A program made the position numbers and the translations under genes. From contig NZ_KE384548.1 in assembly GCF_000426625.1 (NCBI RefSeq), forward strand, positions 62,001 through 126,000: 64,000 nucleotides of DNA, read 5' to 3'. The stretch comes from Psychrilyobacter atlanticus DSM 19335 (GTDB lineage Bacteria > Fusobacteriota > Fusobacteriia > Fusobacteriales > Fusobacteriaceae). The first letter of the stretch is position 1, and each line of letters starts with the position of its first letter. The notes under the pieces are model-generated. The model searched no databases, was not told the origin of the DNA, and saw nothing but the letters and a program-made list of their open reading frames with translations. Below, piece after piece: positions 8,705 to 18,821 of the stretch.

Positions 8705-9573
8705 TGAGTAGATTAGGAAATAACCCTTTACTTAATAGGGGGCCAAAAAAAGAAACTATCGATCTCCCAAAGGAAAAAATAGTAAAACAATATGGAAGAA
8801 TGGTTCATATGCGTCACGAACTCTTGGACCAGATTGATTTTGAGGATGTTACTTTTATAAACAGACTTTCTATGGATGATTCTGAATTAAATGAACTTAA
8901 GGAAAGTATCAGTGCTATAGGACTCTTAAATATAATATATCTTCAGGAAAAGGAAGAGGGAAAATTTAGAATTATCAGTGGGCTTCGAAGATCCAGTGCT
9001 ATAAAGGAACTCTATAGAGAAGAAAAAGAAGTTAAAGCAAAGGACAGAGTAGTTATATTTGATAAAAATACTCCATACAGCCTTTTAGACAGTATCTCTA
9101 TCGATGAAAATTTAAAGAGAAAAAACTTAACTCTATTGGAGCAATCCTATAAATTTAATAAGGAAGCTGCCAGAAAAGATAAATCTATTGAAGATATAAT
9201 AACTGGCTATAATATCAGTAAAAAAACCTATTATAGGATAAAAAATGCTATTAACTACCCTATGGAGATTAGGGAAATTATAGAGGTCTTAGGAGCAGAC
9301 AAGGCTGAACTATTAAATAAGGTTGTCACTAAACTAAAAACTGAAAAGGCTACAGCTGATATTGTAAAAGAATATAAGGATTTTAACAGAGATGAATTGA
9401 GAGATCTATTAAAAAACTTAAATATCTCGGAAAAGCCAAAAAAGATATCTATAAAATATACTGCCAAGGGATTTAATTTTTCTGTAAAGAAAAAAGTCCC
9501 TCAAGAGGTTAAAGATTATTTTGAAAAAATTAAAGAGATGATGGAAAAAGAAGACTATACCTTTATAAAATAA
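8704..9573 (+). CDS. parB: ParB-family partition protein
   Basis: 289 residues. The ParB/Srx N-domain starts near residue 55 and includes the nucleotide-binding motif ISGLRRSSA (the usual GxRRxxA) and ENLKRKNLTLLEQ, followed by the HTH region around GYNISKKTYYRIKNAI. It should bind a palindromic parS. The sequence begins GCAACGTGACGTTG one base after its stop codon, and this recurs elsewhere in the window, so I propose that palindrome as its site. Confidence 0.9.
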   Translation: MSRLGNNPLLNRGPKKETIDLPKEKIVKQYGRMVHMRHELLDQIDFEDVTFINRLSMDDSELNELKESISAIGLLNIIYLQEKEEGKFRIISGLRRSSAIKELYREEKEVKAKDRVVIFDKNTPYSLLDSISIDENLKRKNLTLLEQSYKFNKEAARKDKSIEDIITGYNISKKTYYRIKNAINYPMEIREIIEVLGADKAELLNKVVTKLKTEKATADIVKEYKDFNRDELRDLLKNLNISEKPKKISIKYTAKGFNFSVKKKVPQEVKDYFEKIKEMMEKEDYTFIK

Positions 9574-9588
9574 GCAACGTGACGTTGT
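9574..9588. repeat. Candidate parS palindrome, copy 1
   Basis: GCAACGTGACGTTGT. The inner 13 bases CAACGTGACGTTG are a perfect odd palindrome. It lies directly after parB. Confidence 0.6.
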
Positions 9589-9643
9589 ATCTAATTAAAC
9601 GTAAAATAATTTTATAAAAGATTAAATAAAAGTAGGTGGTTCG

Positions 9644-9997
9644 ATGAGCAGAATAAAATTTATACCTAGAGATCCTATTAAACCTCTCTTTGCAATAAAA
9701 ATCTCTCCTACGCTGCACAAGGTTTTAAATACCTTTTTGGATGAAAAAGAAAAGCTGGATCTTTTAAAAAATGTCTTGGGAATAAATCCTAAAAGGGTAG
9801 TTGGATTAAAAAATGTATTAGATGAAGATAAAAATAATGGAACTATCATTATCATATATGATTACATCTATGAAAGGATAATGCCTAAATATGATATTCC
9901 CTGTGATGAAAATGGATTTTTTAAATTTAAGATCTACGATATGGATTTTAATACAGATATCAATATTGAAAATCTACTAAAAAAAGAGTATTCCTAA
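9644..9997 (+). CDS. Hypothetical protein in the parAB operon
   Basis: 117 residues, not recognised. It starts behind a weak SD (taggtggttcgATG) 70 bases after parB and ends in a strong terminator, so it looks like the third gene of the par operon. It is rich in Lys, Ile and Asp, with no signal peptide or membrane segment. IIIIYDYIYERIMP near residues 68-81 may be a beta-strand and helix. The candidate parS lies between parB and this gene. A role in partition is guilt by association only. Confidence 0.7.
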   Translation: MSRIKFIPRDPIKPLFAIKISPTLHKVLNTFLDEKEKLDLLKNVLGINPKRVVGLKNVLDEDKNNGTIIIIYDYIYERIMPKYDIPCDENGFFKFKIYDMDFNTDINIENLLKKEYS

Positions 9998-10016
9998 AGT
10001 GGATACTCTTTTTTTA
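9983..10016 (+). terminator. Terminator of the par operon
   Basis: GAGTATTC pairs with GGATACTC (one G-T pair), followed by eight T. It overlaps the last codons of the third gene. Confidence 0.85.
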
Positions 10017-10125
10017 GTTTATTTTGTTAATTCATTTTTTCACTTTATTTATTTTGTTAATCTTTTTGTTTTATTACTACTATAGTATTATTTATATATA
10101 ATAAAATTACGGAGGTAAAAAAATA

Positions 10126-10767
10126 ATGAAAAAAATAATATTAGGTTTAGTTGCTTTATCGGCAATTTCTATGGCAGCTCAAAATGATTCTGAATTGAAC
10201 TCCCAATCTTCTAGAACTATGAAGGGAACTTTTACTAACAGAATTGGTGTTAATTATGCTACAAAAGGTAATGAAAATTGGGATGATTCCAAATCAAATT
10301 CTGATCATAAAGTTTTTGATGATAGTTTTGGTCTTAACTATAAACTTCTCTACAATGTTACGAATAGATTTAGATTAGGGGGAGAATTAGCATACGATAA
10401 TTCTGATTTTTCTGACTATGTCTCTGAAAATACTATTGGTGATGATAACATCGGTGCTCTTATGCTTGGCGTTACTACTGAGTATGATTTTTATCAAACA
10501 AATAATTTAGCGCTATATATATCTGGTTCATTAGGAGCCGCTGCTAGTGAAACAGAAGCGAAAGACCTTTTTTCTAATCAAAAAGAAACCCTTAAATCAA
10601 ATTTATATGCTAAATTAGGTTTAGGAGCTAGATTTAATAATGGAATAGGTTTAGAAGCTGGCTCAAGAGCTATTTCATATAAGTATGACCTAAGTGGTAC
10701 TACTAATGATTACAGTGATAAAATGTATAGACAACAATTTTATTTGGAAGCAAACTATACATTCTAA
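10126..10767 (+). CDS. Small outer-membrane beta-barrel protein
   Basis: 213 residues with a signal peptide MKKIILGLVALSAISMAA ending near residue 18. Alternating polar and apolar strands follow, and the C-terminus YLEANYTF ends in Phe, as expected for BAM-assembled barrels. It resembles the 8-strand OmpA/OmpW-like porin-type proteins common in fusobacteria. The SD ggaggt precedes ATG. It has its own terminator and is monocistronic. A paralogue-like gene with nearly the same signal peptide lies at 12673. Function is unknown. Confidence 0.8.
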   Translation: MKKIILGLVALSAISMAAQNDSELNSQSSRTMKGTFTNRIGVNYATKGNENWDDSKSNSDHKVFDDSFGLNYKLLYNVTNRFRLGGELAYDNSDFSDYVSENTIGDDNIGALMLGVTTEYDFYQTNNLALYISGSLGAAASETEAKDLFSNQKETLKSNLYAKLGLGARFNNGIGLEAGSRAISYKYDLSGTTNDYSDKMYRQQFYLEANYTF

Positions 10768-10783
10768 AAAATAAAAACATTTA

Positions 10784-10817
10784 AAAGAGTATCCCTAGAC
10801 GAATACTCTTTTTTTAG
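10784..10817 (+). terminator. Terminator after the barrel gene
   Basis: AAAGAGTATcc pairs with gaATACTCTTT, then a T run. Its stem is nearly the same as that of the par terminator. Confidence 0.85.
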
Positions 10818-10949
10818 TTCAAAAATACCATCTTTCTATGATTTCACATATAAATATTAAAATAAAGTTTGAAAATAGTGCTTTTTGTTGCATATAACTT
10901 AAAAATGTACTAGAATTATATTATAATTACATTTAAAAAGGAGAACATT

Positions 10950-12461
10950 ATGACAACAAAGAAAAAACTTCAATTTCCAACAGCTTATACCATACTTTTC
11001 ATTGTGGCTGCCTTAGTAGCTATTTTAACTTGGATCATGCCGGCAGGTAAATATGATTCATTAGCTTATGACACCCATGAAAATGTATTTGTCGTTACTA
11101 CTGCCACCGGTGAAACAACTAATTATCCACCAACTCAAGAAACTCTGGATAATTTTGATATTAAAGCAAAACTTGATAAATTTGTAGGAGGAGATATCTG
11201 GAAACCTATAGGAATTCCAGGAACTTACACTAAATTAGAGTCTAATCCACAGGGAATAAAACAATTATTCCAATCTCCTATAAATGGAATGTATGGAGGA
11301 GTAGATATCATCTTCTTTATCTTAATAATTGGTGGATTTATAGGTGTAGTTAATCATACGGGAGCATTTGATTCGGGGATTTCCCATCTTGCCAAGACGT
11401 TAAACGGGAAGGAAAAATGGCTTATCATAATCATTACTTCACTGATTGCACTAGGCGGGACATCTTTTGGATTAGCAGAAGAAACTATTGCATTTTATCC
11501 CATCCTGGTACCTGTATTTTTAGCAGTAGGTTATGACGCTATGGTAGCAGTAGCTGCAATCTATGTAGGATCATCTATTGGTACTATGGCTTCTACTGTA
11601 AACCCATTTGCTACTATTATGGCTTCTAATGCTGCCGGTATTAACTGGACATCTGGAATAATAGGAAGAGGAGTTATGCTGGTAGTCGGAACAGCTATCT
11701 GTATAGTATATATCATCAAATATGCTGAAAAAGTAAAAAAAGATCCCAGTAAATCTCTTATTTTTTCACAAAAAGCTGAGATCGAAGAGAGATTTTTACA
11801 CTCAAATACAGACAAAGAAGCTAAAGCTTTTGATGTCAGAACTAAATTAATCTTATCTATATTTGCACTCTCATTTATAGTTATGATCTACGGTGTTTCA
11901 AAACTTGACTGGTGGTTCTTAGAGATGACTACATTATTCTTTGTAGCTTCTATAGTTGTAGCTATTATAGAAAAAATAGATGAAAAAATTTATGTGGCTG
12001 AATTTTTAAACGGTGCTAGAGATCTTTTAGGAGTTGCTCTAATCGTTGGTATTGCTAGAGGTGTTACAATGATCATGGATAACGGATTGATCAGTGACAC
12101 TATGCTATATTACACTTCTAATATAGTTGATGGTATGGGTAAGGGTTTATTTATCAATGTTATGATGATCTTATTTGCGGGACTTTCATTCTTTGTTCCA
12201 TCATCTTCTGGATTGGCTGTTTTATCTATGCCTATCATGGCTCCCCTTGCAGATGTTGTTGGTATCCCTCGTGAATCAATTGTCAGTGCTTACCAATACG
12301 GAATGGGAATGATGGCATTTATCACTCCTACAGGTTTGGTTTTAGCCTCTCTAATGATGGTTAATGTTACTTTAGATAAGTGGTTCAAATTTATTATGCC
12401 TCTATTAGGAATTTTATTGGCGTTTACTTCAGGATTACTTCTTGTAGGAGTTTATTTCTAA
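10950..12461 (+). CDS. YfcC-family carrier (DcuC/ArcD-like)
   Basis: 503-residue membrane protein with about 12 segments. The first (about residues 12-34) is followed by a roughly 90-residue soluble insert and then HTGAFDSGISHLAKTLNGKE, LGGTSFGLAEETIAFYPILVPVF and VNPFATIMASNAAGI, typical of the YfcC/DUF1576 branch of the UIT/ArcD-like superfamily. Members are annotated as C4-dicarboxylate or basic amino-acid carriers, but substrates are seldom proven. SPSSSGLAVLSMPIMAPLAD near the end is the second conserved re-entrant-like loop. It is monocistronic with its own SD (aaaaggag) and terminator. Confidence 0.85.
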   Translation: MTTKKKLQFPTAYTILFIVAALVAILTWIMPAGKYDSLAYDTHENVFVVTTATGETTNYPPTQETLDNFDIKAKLDKFVGGDIWKPIGIPGTYTKLESNPQGIKQLFQSPINGMYGGVDIIFFILIIGGFIGVVNHTGAFDSGISHLAKTLNGKEKWLIIIITSLIALGGTSFGLAEETIAFYPILVPVFLAVGYDAMVAVAAIYVGSSIGTMASTVNPFATIMASNAAGINWTSGIIGRGVMLVVGTAICIVYIIKYAEKVKKDPSKSLIFSQKAEIEERFLHSNTDKEAKAFDVRTKLILSIFALSFIVMIYGVSKLDWWFLEMTTLFFVASIVVAIIEKIDEKIYVAEFLNGARDLLGVALIVGIARGVTMIMDNGLISDTMLYYTSNIVDGMGKGLFINVMMILFAGLSFFVPSSSGLAVLSMPIMAPLADVVGIPRESIVSAYQYGMGMMAFITPTGLVLASLMMVNVTLDKWFKFIMPLLGILLAFTSGLLLVGVYF

Positions 12462-12493
12462 ATTCTAAAAAATAAATTGTAGTTCTAAAATAA

Positions 12494-12525
12494 AAATCTC
12501 CTGTATTTTAACAGGGGATTTTTTT
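12494..12525 (+). terminator. Terminator after the YfcC gene
   Basis: AATCTCCTGT pairs with ACAGGGGATT, followed by a T run. Confidence 0.85.
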
Positions 12526-12638
12526 AATTCAACTATGAAAACTACCTTTTAAATAGCACTAAAGTATTAAAAAACAACAACAAAACTTGACTTTTTTTAA
12601 CATATATATTATAATTCAAAAGGTTTTTGGTTAAATTA

Positions 12639-12650
12639 AAATCGCGATTA
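12639..12650. repeat. AATCGCGATT palindrome, copy 1
   Basis: A CpG-containing 10-bp palindrome in very AT-rich DNA, 22 bases before the second barrel gene. A second copy at 34348 lies upstream of the Nfn gene. It may be an operator. Confidence 0.4.
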
Positions 12651-12672
12651 CCAGTACTAGGGAGGAAAAAAT

Positions 12673-13344
12673 ATGAAAAAAATATTATTAGGGTTAGCAG
12701 CACTATCGGCAATATCATTTGGTGCTCAAGGAGATACATATTTAAATGCAAGATTCGGGGGAGATTTAGGAGCTGAATATACTAAAATTTCCGTTAAAGA
12801 TGATACAAGTGATGTTCCTGTCTTAAGTAATGAGACAAAGGGATTTGGTGGAGAGATAGCCATCGAGGGATATAGAGGTTTAACAGATAATTTTGACCTG
12901 GGTTTAGGTTTAGCCTACCAATTCCATGCAGATAGAGAAGAAAAATCTAACGGAGTTATAATTGACGGTAACTATGGACAGCTAGATTCTAAAGGTGGAG
13001 AGTATAATTCGGTACCTGTATATTTAATTGCTAAATATAATTTTAACTTAAATTCAGAAGTTAAACCATATTTAAAGGCTAACTTAGGTTATTCATTTAA
13101 CTTTGGATCTGAAGATCTAGAATTATCGTCTACAGATATAAATGAAAGTGGAAAAGCAGAGACAGAAGTTGAAAATGGTCTTTACTGGGCTGTTGGTGGA
13201 GGAATGGAATACCATAATTTCACAGTAGAACTAATGTATGCACTTAATAAGGCTGAATCAAAACTTAAAGATTTTGACGAGGAAAAAACAGACAATGACT
13301 ATGGAAGAGTTGTTCTTTCTGCCGGTTATAGATTCAATTTATAA
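12673..13344 (+). CDS. Outer-membrane beta-barrel protein
   Basis: 223 residues. The signal peptide MKKILLGLAALSAISFGAQ is almost the same as that of the barrel at 10126. The mature part has alternating strand patterns (FGGEIAIEGYRG, YWAVGGGMEYHNFTVEL) and ends SAGYRFNL. It probably forms an 8-strand OmpX/OmpA-N-like barrel. SD gggagg is 7 bases before ATG. It ends in its own terminator before the guaB riboswitch. Specific role unknown. Confidence 0.8.
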   Translation: MKKILLGLAALSAISFGAQGDTYLNARFGGDLGAEYTKISVKDDTSDVPVLSNETKGFGGEIAIEGYRGLTDNFDLGLGLAYQFHADREEKSNGVIIDGNYGQLDSKGGEYNSVPVYLIAKYNFNLNSEVKPYLKANLGYSFNFGSEDLELSSTDINESGKAETEVENGLYWAVGGGMEYHNFTVELMYALNKAESKLKDFDEEKTDNDYGRVVLSAGYRFNL

Positions 13345-13353
13345 GTTAAGACT

Positions 13354-13384
13354 AAAAGATCGAAAATTTTCGGTCTTTTTTTTT
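13354..13384 (+). terminator. Terminator after the second barrel gene
   Basis: AGATCGAAAATTTTCGGTCT stem followed by nine T. Confidence 0.85.
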
Positions 13385-13503
13385 ATGTTTTCTTCCAAAA
13401 TTATAAAAGAAATCTCTACTTTTTTATTTTTTCCTCATATTTTTGTTATTGACAACAATATTATATTTATGTTATGATTATTGAAATTTATAACAATAAT
13501 CAA

Positions 13504-13572
13504 TAACTCATATAAGCTAGAAATATGGTCTAGTGTCTCTACGGTTAACCTTTAATTAACCTCTATGGGTGA
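13504..13572 (+). promoter_or_regulatory. Purine (guanine-type) riboswitch upstream of guaB
   Basis: P1 is ACTCATA/TATGGGT, then TAAGCTAGAAATATGGTCTAG for P2/L2, the diagnostic GTCTCTAC for J2-3, and GGTTAACCTTTAATTAACC for P3/L3. J3-1 reads TCTATGGGT with C at the specificity position, so guanine or hypoxanthine is the expected ligand. The 160 bases downstream contain CTATGggTGAA/TTCACacATAG pairing and a T run (13634-13641), which could form the switching structure. Low guanine should allow guaB expression. Confidence 0.9.
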
Positions 13573-13719
13573 AAAGTAAAGGCATAAGTCTATACTCTTC
13601 ACACATAGTTTTTGTAGAGGGTGGACTACGGTCTTTTTTTTATACCTTTTTTTAGATGTAATTAAAAACACAGTATGATCATAATAATTTAGTTTTTTAT
13701 CATTTTAATTTCAATATAA

Positions 13720-15192
<1,473 letters not shown>

Positions 15193-15210
15193 GATGAAAA
15201 TATAAGATAA

Positions 15211-15239
15211 AAGCCAAGCTTAAAGCTTGGCTTTTTTTT
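15211..15239 (+). terminator. guaB terminator
   Basis: AAGCCAAGCT/AGCTTGGCTT perfect stem with TAA loop and T run. Confidence 0.9.
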
Positions 15240-15299
15240 ACAGTAAACAGTAATTACTTTCTTATGTTAAAATTATATTTTTTCGTAATCACTAACTTT

Positions 15300-15695
15300 C
15301 TATCCCTTATACCATACATAAAATGATCCAAATTCTACAAGATATTCAATAATTCCCTGGTCTTCGATAGATTCCAGCATATCTATCACCTCTTCGGGGT
15401 CCGTTTTTAAATTTTCCATGATATTATCCACTAGATCCGGCTGGGTCATATTAAAGAAATACTCTAAAAATTCCAAGGGACCGTCAAAGGTATCCAGGTT
15501 ATTCGCTATTTCTTTTAATTTAATTTCATCTAGATCAGGTGTCTTCTCAACTATATAGATAATCATTTTTGAAAGACACTCCATTTGATCCTCGTCTATC
15601 TTATCTGATATTTCCTCTAAAAAATTAGCAGCTCTTTCCTCATTCCAAAGTTTTTTTAATTCAACCTTTAAGTTTTCGTAATTATTTTTTTCCAT
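15300..15695 (-). CDS. Hypothetical acidic helical protein
   Basis: About 131 residues, not recognised. I start at ATG 15695 because GGAGG, which overlaps an earlier in-frame ATG (15707), lies at SD distance. It is strongly acidic and helical, with three or four repeated helix pairs (DEDQMECLSKMIIYIVEKTP, LDTFDGPLEFLEYFF, DPEEVIDMLESIEDQ). There is no signal peptide or membrane segment. It is a single gene facing the end of guaB. Function unknown. Confidence 0.7.
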   Translation of the reverse strand: MEKNNYENLKVELKKLWNEERAANFLEEISDKIDEDQMECLSKMIIYIVEKTPDLDEIKLKEIANNLDTFDGPLEFLEYFFNMTQPDLVDNIMENLKTDPEEVIDMLESIEDQGIIEYLVEFGSFYVWYKG

Positions 15696-15910
15696 CTTTT
15701 CCTCCATAATTTATTCTTTTTCTTATTTTATCATAAATTTTTCTAAAAATTATATATATTTAATAAAACTCATCTCCCTTATTAAAATCAAGACTTTTGT
15801 AACAAAAAATTAAAAAACAGAAATTAAATTTAATTATTTTTTGACATACCTTTATAAAAATGTTATTGTTGTATCAATAAAAAAAACAAATAAAAAACGG
15901 AGGTCAAAAT

Positions 15911-16012
15911 ATGAGATCAATAATTAATATTTCTATTGTCATTATAATACTTATAATTATAAACATAGTCAATAATATTAGTTGCGATCTTTATAGTACG
16001 AATTCCGCCTAG
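15911..16012 (+). CDS. Ile-rich leader peptide of the ilv operon
   Basis: 33-codon reading frame behind a strong SD (acggaggtcaaaatATG). Codons 4-23 contain 12 Ile, 2 Val and 1 Leu (MRSIINISIVIIILIII opens it). The last codons overlap AATAATATTAGTTGC (15971-15985), whose ATTAGTTGC is the same as the 3' arm of the downstream terminator and complementary to its 5' arm (GCAACTAAT). A ribosome stalled at Ile codons would expose this segment and disrupt the terminator: classical attenuation. Ile codons ATA and ATT dominate. Confidence 0.85.
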   Translation: MRSIINISIVIIILIIINIVNNISCDLYSTNSA

Positions 16013-16067
16013 TTTTTTTAAAATGATAGTTTTTTAATAAGATTAATTACTTAGGGAAGAGTGGTAT

Positions 16068-16106
16068 AGAAGCAACTAATAATATTATTAGTTGCTTCTT
16101 TTTTTA
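16068..16106 (+). terminator. Attenuator terminator of the ilv operon
   Basis: A 32-base self-complementary stem (AGAAGCAACTAATAAT/ATTATTAGTTGCTTCT) followed by a T run, 55 bases after the leader stop codon and 33 bases before ilvE. Confidence 0.9.
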
Positions 16107-16138
16107 TAAAAAAATAATCAATTCAGGAGGTTATAGAG

Positions 16139-17056
16139 ATGATAAATACTAAAAAAATATGGATGAATGGTGAGATGATCGATCATGACAATGCTAAGGT
16201 TCACGTTTTATCCCATGTAATGCACTATGGAACCAGCTTTTTTGAAGGAATAAGAGCTTATAAAACAGAGGAAGGAACAGCCATCTTCAGACTAGATGAA
16301 CATATCGATAGATTATATAACTCTTGTAAAATATATAGAACTGAGATCCCATATTCTAAAGAGGAGATAAAAAAAGCTATATTTGATACTATCAAAATCA
16401 ACGGTATTAAAACTGCCTATATCAGACCCTTAGTATACAGAGGATATGAATCTTTAGGAGTAAATCCATCTAATTGTCCCATTGAAACCATGATAGCTGC
16501 CTGGGAATGGGGAGCGTACCTAGGAGAAGAAGCCTTGACTAAGGGAGTAGATGTTTGTGTATCTTCTTGGAGACGGTTAGCACCAAATACAATGCCTACA
16601 GCTGCCAAGGCCGGCGGAAACTATCTGAGTTCCCAGCTTATAAAGATGGAAGCATTAGAAAATGGTTACGATGAGGGAATTGCCTTAGATTACTCAGGAA
16701 ATGTCAGTGAAGGAAGTGGGGAAAATTTATTTGTAGTTTCGGGTGGAAAGATCTTTTCTCCTCAATCAGGATCTTCTGCACTTATTGGTATCACCCGGGA
16801 TTCTGTAATAACAATAGCCCGTGACCTAGGTTATGAAGTTGTAGAAGAAACGATTTCTAGGGAATCTCTTTATACAGCTGACGAGATGTTTTTTAGCGGA
16901 ACTGCTGCTGAGATAACACCAATAGCCAGTGTTGACAAGATTAAAGTTGGAATTGGTAAAAGAGGTCCTGTCACAAATGCAATACAAAAAGCCTTCTTTG
17001 AGATGACAGAAGGGAAAAAACCTGAGTATAATTCTTGGTTAACTTATGTAAAATAA
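16139..17056 (+). CDS. ilvE: Branched-chain amino-acid aminotransferase
   Basis: Class IV PLP aminotransferase, 305 residues, final step of Ile/Val/Leu synthesis. [21 protein letters not shown] (split as [18 protein letters not shown]), the PLP Lys in [12 protein letters not shown] and [13 protein letters not shown] with [12 protein letters not shown] are diagnostic. SD caggaggtt. First structural gene of ilvE-D-B-N-C, controlled by the leader attenuator. A candidate parS palindrome begins at the base after its stop. Confidence 0.95.
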   Translation: MINTKKIWMNGEMIDHDNAKVHVLSHVMHYGTSFFEGIRAYKTEEGTAIFRLDEHIDRLYNSCKIYRTEIPYSKEEIKKAIFDTIKINGIKTAYIRPLVYRGYESLGVNPSNCPIETMIAAWEWGAYLGEEALTKGVDVCVSSWRRLAPNTMPTAAKAGGNYLSSQLIKMEALENGYDEGIALDYSGNVSEGSGENLFVVSGGKIFSPQSGSSALIGITRDSVITIARDLGYEVVEETISRESLYTADEMFFSGTAAEITPIASVDKIKVGIGKRGPVTNAIQKAFFEMTEGKKPEYNSWLTYVK

Positions 17057-17071
17057 GCAACGTGACGTTGA
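17057..17071. repeat. Candidate parS palindrome, copy 2
   Basis: GCAACGTGACGTTGA; the 13-base core CAACGTGACGTTG is perfect. It sits in the short gap between ilvE and ilvD, inside an operon. Confidence 0.6.
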
Positions 17072-17118
17072 GATAAGTATGGTTGAAATAATAAAAAATT
17101 GAAATTAGGAGACTAACT

Positions 17119-18783
17119 ATGAGAAGTGATGAATTAAAAAAAGGGAGCCAGAGAGCTCCCCATAGATCTCTACTAAAAGCTCTAGGGCTAGTAGATGAGG
17201 AAATTAAAAGACCAATTATAGGAATAGCCGGGTCTTATAATGAAATAGTTCCAGGACACACACATTTAAACCAAATAATTGATGCAGTTAAAACCGGAGT
17301 CAGGTTAGCTGGAGGAGTTCCGCTGGAATTTAGTACAATAGCTGTTTGTGATGGCTTGGCTATGAATCATAATGGGATGAGCTTTTCCCTTCCAAGCAGG
17401 GAGATTATAGCTGATTCTGCAGAGATTAGTGCTACAGCAATGCCATTTGATGCAATGGTATTTATTCCAAACTGTGATAAAGTAGTTCCCGGAATGCTCA
17501 TGGCAGCAGCCAGATTAAATATCCCATCTATTTTTATCAGCGGAGGACCTATGTTGGCCGGTGTATTTAAAGGCAAAAAAATTGGCTTAAGCAATGTTTT
17601 TGAATATGTCGGTGAATATGAAAATGGAACTATGAGCTGTGAGGACTTAACAGAGGCTGAAAATTCTGCCTGTCCAACATGTGGATCTTGTTCTGGTATG
17701 TATACTGCTAACACCATGAATTGCCTTACAGAAGCTCTTGGAATGTCACTATCTGGTAACGGAACTATTCCAGCTGTATTTTCAGAAAGGATCAGACTGG
17801 CTAAAACAGCTGGAATGCAGGTTTTAAAATTATTGGAAGCAGATTTAAAACCTAAAGATATCATGACAAAAGATGCTTTTTATAATGCTATAGCTCTTGA
17901 TATGGCTCTGGGAGGATCTACAAATTCAAGCTTACACCTTCCTGCTATTGCCAACGAATGTGGAATAGAACTAACTTTAAAGGAGTTTGACAATGTTTCC
18001 AAGGAAGTTCTACAGATATGTAAATTATCTCCTTCAGGGAAATATTTTATAGAGGATCTTCATATGGCAGGAGGAATTTCTGCTGTTATGAATGTTTTAC
18101 ATCAAAATGATTGTTTGAAAGAAACTCCTACTGTGATGCTAAAATCCCAGCTGGAAATAGCGGTAGGAAGTAAGGTATTAGATAAAGATATTATTAGAAA
18201 TTTTGAAAATGCCTATTATAAAAGTGGTGGATTAGCCACTCTCTACGGCAATTTAGCAGCTGATGGAGCCATTGTAAAAGCTGGAGCAGTAGATAAAACA
18301 ATGATTAAACATTGTGGCCCTGCCAGAGTTTTTGAAAATGAAGAAGATTCAGTAAAAGCTATCTTAGGAGGACTGATAAAAAAAGGCGATGTAGTTGTCA
18401 TCCGATATGAAGGACCAAAGGGTGGACCTGGAATGAGGGAGATGTTAGCTCCTACTGCCACTCTCGCTGGAATGGGACTGGATAAATATTGTGCTCTTAT
18501 CACAGACGGTAGATTTTCTGGAGCCAGTCGTGGAGCAGCAATTGGCCATGTATCTCCAGAAGCAGCCGATGGAGGAATTATTGGTCTTGTAAAAGAAGGA
18601 GATCTTATAGAGATCGACATCACTAATAGATCTATCTCTTTAAAAGTAGATGATAGCGAACTAGAAAATAGAAAAACTAACTTTAAACCTCTAATAAAGC
18701 AGGTAGAAAGTAGTTACCTCAGAAGGTATCAACAAATTGTTAGTTCAGCCAGCAAGGGTGCTATCGTTTTAAAAAATTATTAA
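17119..18783 (+). CDS. ilvD: Dihydroxy-acid dehydratase
   Basis: Fe-S dehydratase of Ile/Val synthesis, 554 residues. Cluster ligands appear in [10 protein letters not shown] and [46 protein letters not shown] and [23 protein letters not shown] are family signatures. Full length with an SD (taggagactaactATG). The gap to ilvB is 38 bases. Confidence 0.96.
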   Translation: MRSDELKKGSQRAPHRSLLKALGLVDEEIKRPIIGIAGSYNEIVPGHTHLNQIIDAVKTGVRLAGGVPLEFSTIAVCDGLAMNHNGMSFSLPSREIIADSAEISATAMPFDAMVFIPNCDKVVPGMLMAAARLNIPSIFISGGPMLAGVFKGKKIGLSNVFEYVGEYENGTMSCEDLTEAENSACPTCGSCSGMYTANTMNCLTEALGMSLSGNGTIPAVFSERIRLAKTAGMQVLKLLEADLKPKDIMTKDAFYNAIALDMALGGSTNSSLHLPAIANECGIELTLKEFDNVSKEVLQICKLSPSGKYFIEDLHMAGGISAVMNVLHQNDCLKETPTVMLKSQLEIAVGSKVLDKDIIRNFENAYYKSGGLATLYGNLAADGAIVKAGAVDKTMIKHCGPARVFENEEDSVKAILGGLIKKGDVVVIRYEGPKGGPGMREMLAPTATLAGMGLDKYCALITDGRFSGASRGAAIGHVSPEAADGGIIGLVKEGDLIEIDITNRSISLKVDDSELENRKTNFKPLIKQVESSYLRRYQQIVSSASKGAIVLKNY

Positions 18784-18821
18784 TTTAAAAAACAAATATT
18801 GTTTAAGAAGGGAGTATTCTA

